64,000 bases of DNA from Lachnospiraceae bacterium UBA7196. Its GTDB lineage: Bacteria > Bacillota > Clostridia > Lachnospirales > Lachnospiraceae. Both the position numbers and the translations under genes were made by a program. The stretch is from assembly GCA_002490835.1 (NCBI GenBank), contig DKUU01000021.1, positions 165,793-229,792 on the forward strand. The letters are read 5' to 3'. Shown here piece by piece: positions 15,770 through 24,575 of this stretch. Positions within the stretch are counted from its first letter, which is position 1. Each line of letters opens with the position of its first letter. A model generated the notes under the pieces. That model did not search any database. It worked only from the letters and a program-made list of their open reading frames with translations, and was not told the DNA's origin.

Positions 15770-16477
15770 TCAGGCAAACATATGCTTAAAATAAGTCTCC
15801 TTAAAAGCCGCATAGCTGTTTCGGGAGATCGGTATGACCGCGTTATGGATCGTGGTGATCTCCGTCTTGGAGAACTGCGCTACATTGTTTAGATTGACTA
15901 TATAGCTTCGGTGGCAACAGCAGAATCCGTCTTTCGGAGAAAAAACTTCCGCACATTTTGTGAACAATTCCCTGATCGCGATGATTCTTTCATTTCCTAA
16001 ATGAACGAGAACCTGCTTATCCTGCGCTTCCAGATAATCCACATCGGCAAACTCGATCCTGCAAAAACCGTCCGCCGTCTTCGCCGTAAAAAAGTTTTTA
16101 AGCGGATGAAATGTTTTCAAAAAATCGTCGAGTACAAGAAATAATTGTTCGCGGTCAACAGGTTTCATTAGATAGTGAAATGCTTTTACCGCATACGAAT
16201 CCACCGCATATTCACGGGAAGAAGTAAGAAAAACAATCGGCACCGTCTGATTCATATTACGAAGCTCTCTGGCCGCATCGATCCCGTTAAGCAGCGGCAT
16301 GATCACATCCAAAATGACCAGATCCATACATTCGCCGCGGTGAACGTCGATCAGGTCATCCCCATTTGTAAAGCGAAAGAGCGTCAGTTTAACGCTCCTG
16401 TTCCTTGCCCATTCTTCCACCAGAGAACTGACAGACTCTATAAACTGTGTTTCATCGTCACAGATTGCTATTTTCAT
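15770..16477 (-). CDS. LytTR-family response regulator (AgrA-like), apparently orphaned
   Basis: 235-residue two-component regulator. The receiver domain has the acidic pair in AICDDE, the phosphorylated Asp in LVILDVIMP (about residue 57), a Thr/Ser in VFLTSS and the Lys in YLMKPV. The LytTR DNA-binding domain follows (about residues 130-235; ADVDYLEAQDKQVLVHL, GFCCCHRSYIVNLNNV). Such regulators are normally encoded with a GHKL sensor kinase; only a fragment of one remains next door. ATG 16477 is chosen because GGAGGCGAAA is placed for it and it starts the canonical MKIAICDDE. Confidence 0.9.
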   Translation of the reverse strand: MKIAICDDETQFIESVSSLVEEWARNRSVKLTLFRFTNGDDLIDVHRGECMDLVILDVIMPLLNGIDAARELRNMNQTVPIVFLTSSREYAVDSYAVKAFHYLMKPVDREQLFLVLDDFLKTFHPLKNFFTAKTADGFCRIEFADVDYLEAQDKQVLVHLGNERIIAIRELFTKCAEVFSPKDGFCCCHRSYIVNLNNVAQFSKTEITTIHNAVIPISRNSYAAFKETYFKHMFA

Positions 16478-16543
16478 TTTCGCCTCCATACCGGTCCTGT
16501 CCCTCTTTCTATATAATGATCCTCAATACAAAGGAATGATCCG

Positions 16544-16762
16544 TCAAAGAAAATTGGCAGTATCCGGACAGGAAAGTGCCTCGCCAACGCAGATATTATG
16601 GCGATCGCGCTTAACGCCCAAAAAGAAAGCGGAAAGGTAAATACCAAACAGCATTGTGGTCAAATTATGTATGAATGCCAGACTCCAAACCAACATCTGT
16701 CTTTTCTTCCCGTCTCTTTTTCTGTCTTTATCTTTCTCCAATTTTATCATTACCCCCGACAA
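16544..16762 (-). pseudogene. Truncated GHKL sensor kinase (N-terminal remnant)
   Basis: 72-residue frame whose middle, MLVWSLAFIHNLTTMLFGIYLSAFFLGVK, looks like the first membrane helix of the Lachnospiraceae GHKL kinases paired with LytTR regulators. It then runs into unrelated residues and stops. No further kinase helices, His box or ATPase domain are present before the response regulator starts 66 bases on. I infer an internal deletion of the kinase gene. The identification rests on a single helix, so confidence is limited. Confidence 0.5.
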
Positions 16763-16781
16763 ATGTAAACATCAGCCGCCT

Positions 16782-16815
16782 GCCATTCGCGCCATATACT
16801 TACCATTCACGCCAA
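16782..16815 (+). promoter_or_regulatory. 20-bp-phased direct repeats, candidate LytTR site
   Basis: CCATTCGCGCCA (16783-16794) and CCATTCACGCCA (16803-16814), one mismatch, phased 20 bases apart between the kinase remnant and the GGDEF gene. A LytTR regulator is encoded alongside, so this may be its target. Confidence 0.45.
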
Positions 16816-16898
16816 ATGAGTAAAGGCGCAGTCAAAATGTGATATATAGTATAGAAGTATTTTACCAAGTTACAGTTTGAAACAGGAGGACTGCGCGT

Positions 16899-17753
16899 AT
16901 GAGTAAAATATGGGAGTTTTATGACACAATGGACGAGCTTGTCTATGTTTCGGATACGGACAGCCACGAATTAGTCTACATGAACAAAAAAGCGCTTCTG
17001 ACTTACGGTTTCCACTCACTAGACGAACTCGCGGGAAAGAAATGCTACGAAATTCTTCAAAACAGTTCCGTTCCCTGCTCCATCTGCAATAACCGCGAAT
17101 TACAGGAGGGATATTTCTTCGAACAGCGCCAATATGATCCCACGCTGGAACGACATTTTCTGCGTAAGGACACACTGCTGACAGAAAACGGAAAGAAATA
17201 TCGCATGACGATGGCTTTTGACATTGATAATCTGGGGCAGATCAACAGTCTCATCCGAAAATTAGAACAAATGAGCTACCGCGACCAGCTCACCGGAATC
17301 GGAAACCGCCACGCTATGAACAGATTCATAGACAATCTGGAAGCGGCGCAGAGTCTGGGCATTGTCTACTGCGACGTGACGGGCTTAAAAGAAACGAACG
17401 ACCAAAAAGGGCATGACTGGGGTGATAAGCTGATCATCGACGCCTGCAGTTGCCTGCAAAAAACCTTTGGCGAGTACGAATTGTTCCGCATAGGAGGCGA
17501 CGAACTGCTGGCTCTGTGCACCCCCATCGAAGAGTCCGCTCTATGGCAGGGTATCGAGCAGCTAAGGAAACATCTGCGCAAAAAATCCATTCATATGGCT
17601 GTGGGCGGCCTGTGGGAAAGGACCAGCTTTTGCGGCGTGAGCAGGCTGATCGCCGAGGCGGAGCGGAGAATGTATCAGGATAAGGCCGCCTACTACAGGA
17701 AACACGGTACAGACAGACGGCACCCGGTAGAAACTGTCTCAGGTTGGATGTGA
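16899..17753 (+). CDS. PAS-GGDEF protein (diguanylate cyclase-like)
   Basis: 284-residue soluble protein. Residues about 8-105 form a PAS-like sensor (DELVYVSDTDSHELVYMNKKAL) containing a Cys-x2-Cys in VPCSICNN. Residues about 125-270 are a GGDEF domain: YRDQLTGIGNRHAMNRF, IVYCDVTGLKETND, and the active site FRIGGDELLAL. The site reads GGDEL rather than GGDEF; Leu at this position is seen in some active enzymes, so activity making cyclic di-GMP is possible but not certain. No inhibitory RxxD site is visible upstream of the motif. It is the only c-di-GMP gene in the window and is divergent from the kinase remnant. Confidence 0.85.
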   Translation: MSKIWEFYDTMDELVYVSDTDSHELVYMNKKALLTYGFHSLDELAGKKCYEILQNSSVPCSICNNRELQEGYFFEQRQYDPTLERHFLRKDTLLTENGKKYRMTMAFDIDNLGQINSLIRKLEQMSYRDQLTGIGNRHAMNRFIDNLEAAQSLGIVYCDVTGLKETNDQKGHDWGDKLIIDACSCLQKTFGEYELFRIGGDELLALCTPIEESALWQGIEQLRKHLRKKSIHMAVGGLWERTSFCGVSRLIAEAERRMYQDKAAYYRKHGTDRRHPVETVSGWM

Positions 17754-17768
17754 TCTTATCATACCGTA

Positions 17769-19166
17769 TCATTCCTGCCGCCCTGCAAGGCCGCTTACAT
17801 CCATCGGGTATTCCCCGTCAAAACAGGCCTTGCACAAAGGCAGCCCGCCTGCCATTTCCGCAAGATCTTCCTTTCGCAGATAGCCCAGAGAGTCCGCTCC
17901 TATCATCTCGCGGATCGCTTCTTCGCTGTGATTCGCCGCAATGAGCTGGGAATTGGAAGGCACGTCGGTGCCGAAATAGCAGGGATAGAGAAAGGGCGGC
18001 GAACTGATCCTCACATGCACCGCTTTGGCTCCCGCTTCCTTCAGCATGCGGATCAGGTTGGCAATGGTGGTCCCCCGCACGATGGAATCATCCACCAGCA
18101 CGATCCTTTTATCTTTCACCGCTGATTCCAGCACGCTCAGTTTCATACGGACGGCGGACTCCCGCTCTTTCTGGGTCGGTTTGATGAACGTCCTGCCGAT
18201 ATAGCTGTTCTTATAAAAAGCCAAGCCAAACGGCACGCCGCTCTCCTGCGCGTAGCCCTGCGCCGCCGGAAGCCCCGACTCCGGCACGCCTGTCACCAGA
18301 TCCGCCTCTACCGGATAGGTTTTCGCCAGCATTTCCCCGGCCCGGATCCTTGCGTCATACACCCGCACGCCATCCATAGCGCTGTCCAGTCTGGCAAAAT
18401 AAATATATTCAAAAATGCAGTGAGCGCACCGCCCCTCTTTCGGCAGCATCTGTGACCGTATTTCCCCGCCGGAAATCGTGACCACTTCTCCCGGCAGGAT
18501 ATCCCGCACAAACTCTGCGCCCACCGCCTCCAGCGCACAGGATTCCGAAGCCAGCACGAAGATCTGCTCCCGCTTCCCCAGACAGAGGGGCTTTAGCCCG
18601 TAAGGATCCCTCACCCCGATCAGCTTTCTGGGGCTCATAATGACTAACGCATAACCGCCCTTTATCTTCAGGGCCGTCTTATAGACCGCCTCCTCCACCG
18701 TGGCGGAATGCACCCGTTCTCTCGCGATATGGAAGGCGATCACTTCCGAATCCGTGGTCGTATGAAAGATCGCCCCGTTCTGAATCAGCTCCCATTTTAA
18801 TTCCGGCGTGTTGATCAGATTGCCGTTATGAGCCAGCGCCAATGTCCCTTTGATATAGGAAAGCACCAGCGGCTGCGCATTCTCCGCCACGGACGCTCCC
18901 GTCGTCGAATAGCGCACATGCCCCAGACCGATATTGCCGTCCATCCGATCCAAAACTTCCTTCGTAAGCACCTCGCTCACCAGCCCCAAATCCTTATGAA
19001 AACAGACGTTTCCCCGCTCTTTATCGGTCCCGGAGACTGCCATCCCGCAGGCCTCCTGTCCTCTGTGCTGCAGGGCCGTAAGGCCGTAATAGAGCGAGGG
19101 CGCTACGTTTTCTCCCTCCGGACCGTACATGCCGAACACGCCGCAGGCTTCTTTGATCTTAGCCAT
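17769..19166 (-). CDS. purF: Amidophosphoribosyltransferase
   Basis: Catalyses the first committed step of purine synthesis: PRPP plus glutamine to phosphoribosylamine. 465 residues. After a short MAKIKEA the catalytic Cys follows (CGVFG), with LQHRGQEACGMAV and GLGHVRYSTTGAS of the glutaminase domain. The PRTase domain has the PRPP loop VLVDDSIVRGTT (about residue 355) and a C-terminal ISSPPFLYPCYFGTD. The cysteine pattern (CIFEYIYF, YPCYFG, LCKACFDG) fits the Fe-S-bearing Bacillus type. ATG 19166 follows GGGAGGAAATGAC. It stands alone here, away from other pur genes. No purine riboswitch was recognised in the 144 bases upstream. Confidence 0.97.
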   Translation of the reverse strand: MAKIKEACGVFGMYGPEGENVAPSLYYGLTALQHRGQEACGMAVSGTDKERGNVCFHKDLGLVSEVLTKEVLDRMDGNIGLGHVRYSTTGASVAENAQPLVLSYIKGTLALAHNGNLINTPELKWELIQNGAIFHTTTDSEVIAFHIARERVHSATVEEAVYKTALKIKGGYALVIMSPRKLIGVRDPYGLKPLCLGKREQIFVLASESCALEAVGAEFVRDILPGEVVTISGGEIRSQMLPKEGRCAHCIFEYIYFARLDSAMDGVRVYDARIRAGEMLAKTYPVEADLVTGVPESGLPAAQGYAQESGVPFGLAFYKNSYIGRTFIKPTQKERESAVRMKLSVLESAVKDKRIVLVDDSIVRGTTIANLIRMLKEAGAKAVHVRISSPPFLYPCYFGTDVPSNSQLIAANHSEEAIREMIGADSLGYLRKEDLAEMAGGLPLCKACFDGEYPMDVSGLAGRQE

Positions 19167-19310
19167 GTCATTTCCTCCCAGAAAAAAAGAATAGGACAAA
19201 GAAATCCTTTCAGACTTCTTTGTCCCAACGTCTTTATTCTATCACAGCTTTTGTCCTTTTTCCACTATTCTTTTTCAATTCTTCCGCAAATCCGGTTTAC
19301 CCTTCTCTCC

Positions 19311-20207
19311 TTACGCATTCTCCTGCTTGTCCTTAACCGCCTCTTTATTCCGCCTTCGGTACTCCTTCGGAGAACAGCCCACTTTCTTCAAAAACTGCCT
19401 GTTAAAATTCGAAAGATTGCTGTAGCCGCAGGCAAAAGCGATATCCGCAATCTGACCCGCCCCGTCGCAGAGCGCCTCACAGGCCGCCCGAATCCGCAGC
19501 TGAGACAGATGCTCGATGGCGCCGATCCCCACCGACTTGCGAAAGCACCTCATAAAATGGCTGCGGCTTAAATGGGAAAGGGCCGCCAGCTGTTCGATCG
19601 TAATCTCCTCCCGAAAATGCGCCGCCATGTACTCTAACGCCGGACGGACCGCCTCGCTCTCATCCGGCCCCTCCTCCCGCAGGAGAATGCCGCCCTTTTC
19701 CTCCAGAATCCAGAAGAAACGCAGCAGTTCACTCTTTAAGAGCAAATCCATTCTGGCGCTGTTTTTCTGCACGCACATAAAGATCTGATCCGCCGCCTCC
19801 CTTAGTTCCCCGTAGCCTTTATCCGTCTCGCGGATGAAGACATCGATCTGCACATGTCCCTTGATGAGAGGGCGGATGCACTCGTTGGTACAGCGGTCCC
19901 CGCTACCGGCTCCCACAAAGACGGGACTGAACACCAGCGCGTCATAGATCAACTCCTCCCCTTCCCCGGGATAAGCCGCATGGAGCATATTGGGCGGCAC
20001 CAGCAAAAGCTCACCCGCTTTCGCCTCCCATTTGCGACCGCCGCACCAAAATTCTCCCCGCCCCTGCCTCACATAATCCAGCTCAAATTCTCCGTGCCAG
20101 TGCATCGGAACATTCATATACGCTTCCGGCATCCGGCATTCGTAGTAACTGTAAGGAATCCAAGTGGTACTATGCTGTCGCTTCTCCCTTGTGTCCTTAT
20201 CCGGCAT
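19311..20207 (-). CDS. AraC-family regulator, divergent from GH31 gene
   Basis: 298-residue sugar-type regulator. The N-terminal cupin half shows HWHGEFELDYVRQGRGEFW and GELLLVPPNMLH. The C-terminal pair of HTHs is complete: TIEQLAALSHLSRSHFMRCFRK and IADIAFACGYSNLSNFNRQF, followed by GCSPKEYRRR. It most likely controls the divergent GH31 glycosidase and responds to the sugar released by it. The start at ATG 20207 is preferred to 20255 because AGAGGGGAG precedes it. Confidence 0.9.
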   Translation of the reverse strand: MPDKDTREKRQHSTTWIPYSYYECRMPEAYMNVPMHWHGEFELDYVRQGRGEFWCGGRKWEAKAGELLLVPPNMLHAAYPGEGEELIYDALVFSPVFVGAGSGDRCTNECIRPLIKGHVQIDVFIRETDKGYGELREAADQIFMCVQKNSARMDLLLKSELLRFFWILEEKGGILLREEGPDESEAVRPALEYMAAHFREEITIEQLAALSHLSRSHFMRCFRKSVGIGAIEHLSQLRIRAACEALCDGAGQIADIAFACGYSNLSNFNRQFLKKVGCSPKEYRRRNKEAVKDKQENA

Positions 20208-20353
20208 CCTGCTTTCTCCCCTCTCTCTTGGCAGCGCCAATGCTCCTGCTTCCATAATTAGCCTCAGATTTCCATATCTGATACGCTTCCATATTTTTAT
20301 ATGTGATACAATAGTATTATGATAGAGTAGTATTCACATAGAAATATTGGTTC

Positions 20354-20376
20354 CATAATAGTATTATACTATTATG
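20354..20376. promoter_or_regulatory. Perfect palindrome between araC-type and GH31 genes
   Basis: CATAATAGTA and TACTATTATG are perfect 10-bp inverted arms around TTA; a second AATAGTATTATGATAG-like word lies about 45 bases upstream. It is a likely operator in the divergent promoter region. Confidence 0.55.
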
Positions 20377-20444
20377 AACTTGTCTTTTCAACGGAACAGG
20401 CGAAAACAAAGACAGAAGCTTAACGCTTCGGAACGGGGGTAAAC

Positions 20445-22469
20445 ATGCAATTTCTAAAAGACGACGGCGCGCTGGTATGCCGTCACGCGGGAGAAACACT
20501 GCGCATCGAGGCGTGGGGACAGGACGCCTTTCGGGTGCGCGCCACGATGGCATCCCAATTTACTGGAAACGACTGGGCATTGACTGAAAAAGTCAATAAG
20601 TCAGGCGCACAAATCTCCATCGATGAGGAAGATTTCTGGGTAGGCGACGGCAGCATCGCCAAGCAGCCGATCGCTACCATTGTAAACGGCAGACTGAAGG
20701 CGGTGGTCAATTTCGCAGGCGTTCTCTCCTTTTATCGGGACGACACCCTGATCCTGCGGGAGTATTTCCGCTTCTACGGCGGCACTCTCTCAAAGGAAAG
20801 CCGCTGCCTGAAAATCGTGAACAGAGAGTGGAAGGGCGTCATTGGCGGCAGTGAATACGCCTTAAATGTGAAATTCGAGAGCAATAAGGGCGAAAAAATC
20901 TTCGGTATGGGACAGTACCAGCAGGACGTGATGGACTTAAAAGGCTGCGTTTTAGAGCTGGCACAGCGTAATTCCCAGATTTCCGTACCTTTTGCCGTCT
21001 CCTCCCTCGGCTATGGTTTCCTCTGGAATAATCCGGCCGTGGGCCGCGTCACCTTCGGCACCAATTACACCGAGTGGATCGCAAGAGCCACCAAAGAGAT
21101 GGATTACTGGATCACCGTGGCGGACACTCCGAAGCAGCTCCTGACAAACTACACGGCTGTAACGGGCCGCGCGGAAATGTTCCCCGAAAACCTGATGGGG
21201 CTTTGGCAGTGTAAGCTGCGCTACCGCACGCAGGACGAGGTCCTGAGCGTAGCCCGCCAGTATCAGAAAGAGGGCATCAAGATCGATCAGATCGTCATCG
21301 ACTTCTTCCACTGGACCGTACAGGGCGATTGGAAATTTGACACAAAATATTGGCCCGATCCCAAAGCCATGGTAGACGAGCTTCACTCCATGGGCATCAA
21401 GGTCATCGTCTCCGTGTGGCCTTCCGTGGACCGCAAAAGCGAGAACTTCGGCCCCATGATGGAGCGCGGCCTCCTCATCCGCACCGAGCGCGGTGCGGCG
21501 CAGACTTACGATTATCAGGGCGACTGCGTGGAGATCGATCCTTTTAATCCCGAGACAAGAGAATATATCTGGGAAGTCTGCAAGAAAAATTACTTCGACT
21601 ACGGCATCGACGCCTTCTGGCTGGACAACTCCGAACCGGATTACGGTGTATACGACTTTGAAAACTACCGCTACTGCGAAGGCCCCGCGCTTACCGTGAG
21701 CAATCTCTACCCACAGCTTTACAGCCGCGCCTTCTACGACGGTATGAAAAAGGAGAACAAGGGCGATGTGGTGAACCTTTTGCGCTGCGCATGGGCCGGC
21801 TCCCAGAAGTACGGCAACGTGGTGTGGTCTGGCGACGTACCCAGCACCTTCGAGGCCTTTGCCGACCAGATCCAGTGCGGCTTAAACATGGGTCTTGCCG
21901 GCATCCCGTGGTGGACGACGGACATCGGCGGCTTCATGACGGACGATGTGAACGACGAGGATTTCAGACAGCTTTTGATCCGCTGGTATCAGTTTGCGGT
22001 GTACTCTCCCGTACTGCGTATGCACGGCGACAGAGGCCCCTACAACATCCCGCCGCTCGATACACGCGACTGGGGCGGCGGCTACCTGCACACTGGCCAG
22101 CCTAATGAACTTTGGAGCTATGGCGAGGAAAACTATACCATAATGAGAGAGTATTATGACCTTCGCATCTCCATGCACGACTATATCAAGGGGCTGTTCG
22201 AGGAAGCACATGAAAACGGGTCCCCCCTCCTGCGCGCTATGTTCTACGAATTCCCGCAGGATGAAGTCTGCTGGACCCTGCAGGATCAGTACATGTTCGG
22301 CGACAAGTATCTGGTGGCGCCCATCCTCCACTTAAACCAGTGGACGCGCGACGTCTATCTTCCCGCCGGAAGCTGGAAACTGACCTCCACAGGCGAGGTA
22401 TTTAAGGGCGGCCAGACCGTCACCGTGGACTGCCCGATCACCTATATGCCTGTGTTTGAAAAACAGTAA
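20445..22469 (+). CDS. GH31 family alpha-glycosidase (alpha-glucosidase/alpha-xylosidase type)
   Basis: 674-residue cytoplasmic glycoside hydrolase with no signal peptide. The GH31 barrel shows the nucleophile region IDAFWLDNSEPDY (about residue 395), the acid/base region LLRCAWAGSQKYGNVVWSGDVPSTF, and VYSPVLRMHGD near the end of the barrel, followed by C-terminal beta domains. The N-terminal beta domain ends with the family pattern KIFGMGQYQQ. Whether it acts on alpha-glucosides or alpha-xylosides is unclear; xylanases elsewhere in the window make alpha-xyloside plausible. It is divergent from an AraC regulator and followed by a terminator. Confidence 0.93.
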   Translation: MQFLKDDGALVCRHAGETLRIEAWGQDAFRVRATMASQFTGNDWALTEKVNKSGAQISIDEEDFWVGDGSIAKQPIATIVNGRLKAVVNFAGVLSFYRDDTLILREYFRFYGGTLSKESRCLKIVNREWKGVIGGSEYALNVKFESNKGEKIFGMGQYQQDVMDLKGCVLELAQRNSQISVPFAVSSLGYGFLWNNPAVGRVTFGTNYTEWIARATKEMDYWITVADTPKQLLTNYTAVTGRAEMFPENLMGLWQCKLRYRTQDEVLSVARQYQKEGIKIDQIVIDFFHWTVQGDWKFDTKYWPDPKAMVDELHSMGIKVIVSVWPSVDRKSENFGPMMERGLLIRTERGAAQTYDYQGDCVEIDPFNPETREYIWEVCKKNYFDYGIDAFWLDNSEPDYGVYDFENYRYCEGPALTVSNLYPQLYSRAFYDGMKKENKGDVVNLLRCAWAGSQKYGNVVWSGDVPSTFEAFADQIQCGLNMGLAGIPWWTTDIGGFMTDDVNDEDFRQLLIRWYQFAVYSPVLRMHGDRGPYNIPPLDTRDWGGGYLHTGQPNELWSYGEENYTIMREYYDLRISMHDYIKGLFEEAHENGSPLLRAMFYEFPQDEVCWTLQDQYMFGDKYLVAPILHLNQWTRDVYLPAGSWKLTSTGEVFKGGQTVTVDCPITYMPVFEKQ

Positions 22470-22491
22470 TCGTAAAATACAGCAACTAAAC

Positions 22492-22525
22492 AGAGAGGGC
22501 GGCCAAACACCGTCCTCTCTTTTTG
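22492..22525 (+). terminator. Terminator of GH31 gene
   Basis: AGAGAGGGCGG (from 22492) pairs with CCGTCCTCTCT (to 22520), followed by TTTTTG. Confidence 0.85.
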
Positions 22526-22558
22526 ATTCCCTAATCCTGCTTTCTCTTTTCGCACGCT

Positions 22559-22777
22559 TCAGTATTCCTTCGCGATCTCTTCCTCGATCCCGTATTGCTT
22601 CCTGAACGTATAAAGGTCTTCCGCTCCCCGGATCAGCATGACCTCCTCGAATTTGCCGGTCTGCAAATTCTTAAATCCCGCCACCTGCTCGCCGTTACAA
22701 ATGCTGCACTTTAAGATTGGTTTGCAGTTCTCTTTGTCGTAATCGATCGTCGGCGCCGCGGCCTTTTTCCTGAACAT
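22559..22777 (-). CDS. Small conserved-looking protein with CxxC knuckle
   Basis: 72 residues, unknown function. It contains LKCSICNGEQVAGFKNLQTGKFEEVMLI, where Cys-x2-Cys suggests a single zinc knuckle, and a Glu-rich C-terminus (GIEEEIAKEY). It has no signal or membrane segment. A good GAGGAGGGC ribosome site lies before ATG 22777. Similar short proteins occur in Lachnospiraceae and are sometimes given unrelated enzyme names; I would not assign one. It is downstream of, and co-oriented with, the FapA gene. Confidence 0.6.
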   Translation of the reverse strand: MFRKKAAAPTIDYDKENCKPILKCSICNGEQVAGFKNLQTGKFEEVMLIRGAEDLYTFRKQYGIEEEIAKEY

Positions 22778-22903
22778 ACTGCCCTCCTCATCGCATCTTG
22801 CGTCCGTTTTCCTGCTATTTCCCTGTCTTTCTCACAAAACTCTACCATTATGGAACAGTTATTGCTGTTTTTCCCAATCGGCCCATCGCAGCTGCCGCCA
22901 AAA

Positions 22904-24481
22904 TCACTGCTTATTGGAGATGATCCGAATCTCATTCCTGCCCTTCGTGTAGGTCACATCCCGATACTCCGAATGCAATAGCTCCCGCACGCCGTTGATG
23001 ATGATCACACTGCCCACATTGGAAAGGCCGCTCACCACGATCTTTCCGTCGGCGGAGCGCCTGTTGATATCGATCAGTTCCTCCCGCTTCTGCGTAATCT
23101 CTTTTAATTTGAGCTGATAATTGATCTTCCTGCGCATCTGTTCCGCCTTCTGCTCGTTTAAGCCGGGCGTGACAGCCTGATTCTTCATCTGATAGTCAAT
23201 GCGATCCAGATTACGGATAGCATCTGACATATTTTCTTCATACTCTTCCGTCAGGCGGTCAATCTCGCTCATCTTCGCCTTAAATTCACAGTCCAAACCG
23301 ATGACCAGCTGCGTATCCACCCCCGCGCGGTTTCCGATCGAAGCAGCCGATATTTCCTCCACCGCCGTAGTCCTGCCGCCGATGATGGTCCCCCGGTTGC
23401 CGACGACCTTCACATTCCGCCCTGACTCCACCTCGCAGTTTAAGAGGGCTCCTGTGTTGACTTCCATTCCCGCAAAGACCTGCGTCTGCTCGATAAAACG
23501 GGCCATGACACTTCCGCCGGCACGGATGGTGCCGTTTCCCGACCCCTGCATGCCGTTCTTTAAGATAACGTCCTTACCGGCAATGATATTCGCCGTCTCC
23601 ACATGCCCGTTGATCGTAATATTCCCCGTCGTCTTCACCGTCACGCCGGCAAAGACATTGCCCTGGATCAAAACGTCTCCGTGAAAATCCAGACTGCCGG
23701 TAGCGGCTTCCAGATTGCCTTCCAGCACATAGATCGGCGTCACGGTAAGAGTCCTTCCGTTCAGCGTGACATTGCCCTCAGTATCGGCGTAATACTTGCA
23801 GCCGGTCTCGTCTAAAGCGCAGCGTTTACACTGCAGAGGCGGCAGTCCCTTACCCTCGTAGGCGCCGATGTCATTCCCGCGGATATCCCGACCGTACACT
23901 GCCGGAACCGGCGGATGATACGTAACGAGAAGCTCCCCTTCCCGCACAAGTTCGATTTTTCCCAGCACATTGTAATCCACCGAACCATCCGGCAGGATGA
24001 TCGGCTCCGTTTCGGGCTGCGGATTAAAATGATATTCAAACCAGCCGTCGCGTCCGTCCTTTGCTTCGATACCTGTCGCGATCAGTATCTCCTCATAGTT
24101 CTGCTTTCCCTCCGCGATCTCGGAAAGCGCCTTCTCGCGGATGCCGGAAATAATGCCGTTTTCCTTTAACACCTCCCGAAGCTCTTCCATCGAAAAGCGA
24201 CGGTATACGGTGAGCAGCGCCTCCATATAGGTCTGCCCGATCCGCAGAAGATAATCCGCGCCGTTTATAATGATCGGATTCCCCTGAATCGTCCGCTCCG
24301 ACGAATAGTCCGGCCCTTCCTTCTCCTCTTTCGAAGTGAGGCGGCTGTCTTTCGCCTTGGAAGGATAGCGATCCTCCGGCGTAAGGAACATTGTTTTCTT
24401 CTGCTCGCTCCCGTTTTCCTTCCGCGCTTCTTTTTGCTGTTCCTTTTTCTTTTCTTTTCCTGCCTGTCTGAATAATCCCAT
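22904..24481 (-). CDS. FapA (DUF342) flagellar-assembly-protein-A-like
   Basis: 525 residues of the FapA/DUF342 family. A charged N-terminal part (Lys/Glu-rich, residues 1-80) is followed by an N-domain with the VTYHPPVPAVYGRDIRGN pattern. A beta-helix of regularly spaced Gly/Val repeats comes next (SLDFHGDVLIQGNV, VKTTGNITINGHVE, TIRAGGSVMARFI), then a C-terminal coiled coil (about 370-460). Members are polymer-forming-like proteins; the name comes from a Vibrio homologue required for flagellation. Here it agrees with other hints of motility in the window (SigD-type promoters, a FliD-like protein), though no core flagellar operon is present. Confidence 0.85.
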   Translation of the reverse strand: MGLFRQAGKEKKKEQQKEARKENGSEQKKTMFLTPEDRYPSKAKDSRLTSKEEKEGPDYSSERTIQGNPIIINGADYLLRIGQTYMEALLTVYRRFSMEELREVLKENGIISGIREKALSEIAEGKQNYEEILIATGIEAKDGRDGWFEYHFNPQPETEPIILPDGSVDYNVLGKIELVREGELLVTYHPPVPAVYGRDIRGNDIGAYEGKGLPPLQCKRCALDETGCKYYADTEGNVTLNGRTLTVTPIYVLEGNLEAATGSLDFHGDVLIQGNVFAGVTVKTTGNITINGHVETANIIAGKDVILKNGMQGSGNGTIRAGGSVMARFIEQTQVFAGMEVNTGALLNCEVESGRNVKVVGNRGTIIGGRTTAVEEISAASIGNRAGVDTQLVIGLDCEFKAKMSEIDRLTEEYEENMSDAIRNLDRIDYQMKNQAVTPGLNEQKAEQMRRKINYQLKLKEITQKREELIDINRRSADGKIVVSGLSNVGSVIIINGVRELLHSEYRDVTYTKGRNEIRIISNKQ

Positions 24482-24575
24482 AGCCGCTCTCCCGCTGCCG
24501 TTACTTTCTCTTCTTTTTCACTATACCTGAATCGCGGCTTCGTTACAAGTCCCTTGCCCCATGAATATCGGCAGA

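Noticed and set aside
19167..19310. Purine riboswitch upstream of purF
   Set aside because: I could not find the conserved junction words or paired loops; the region looks unstructured.
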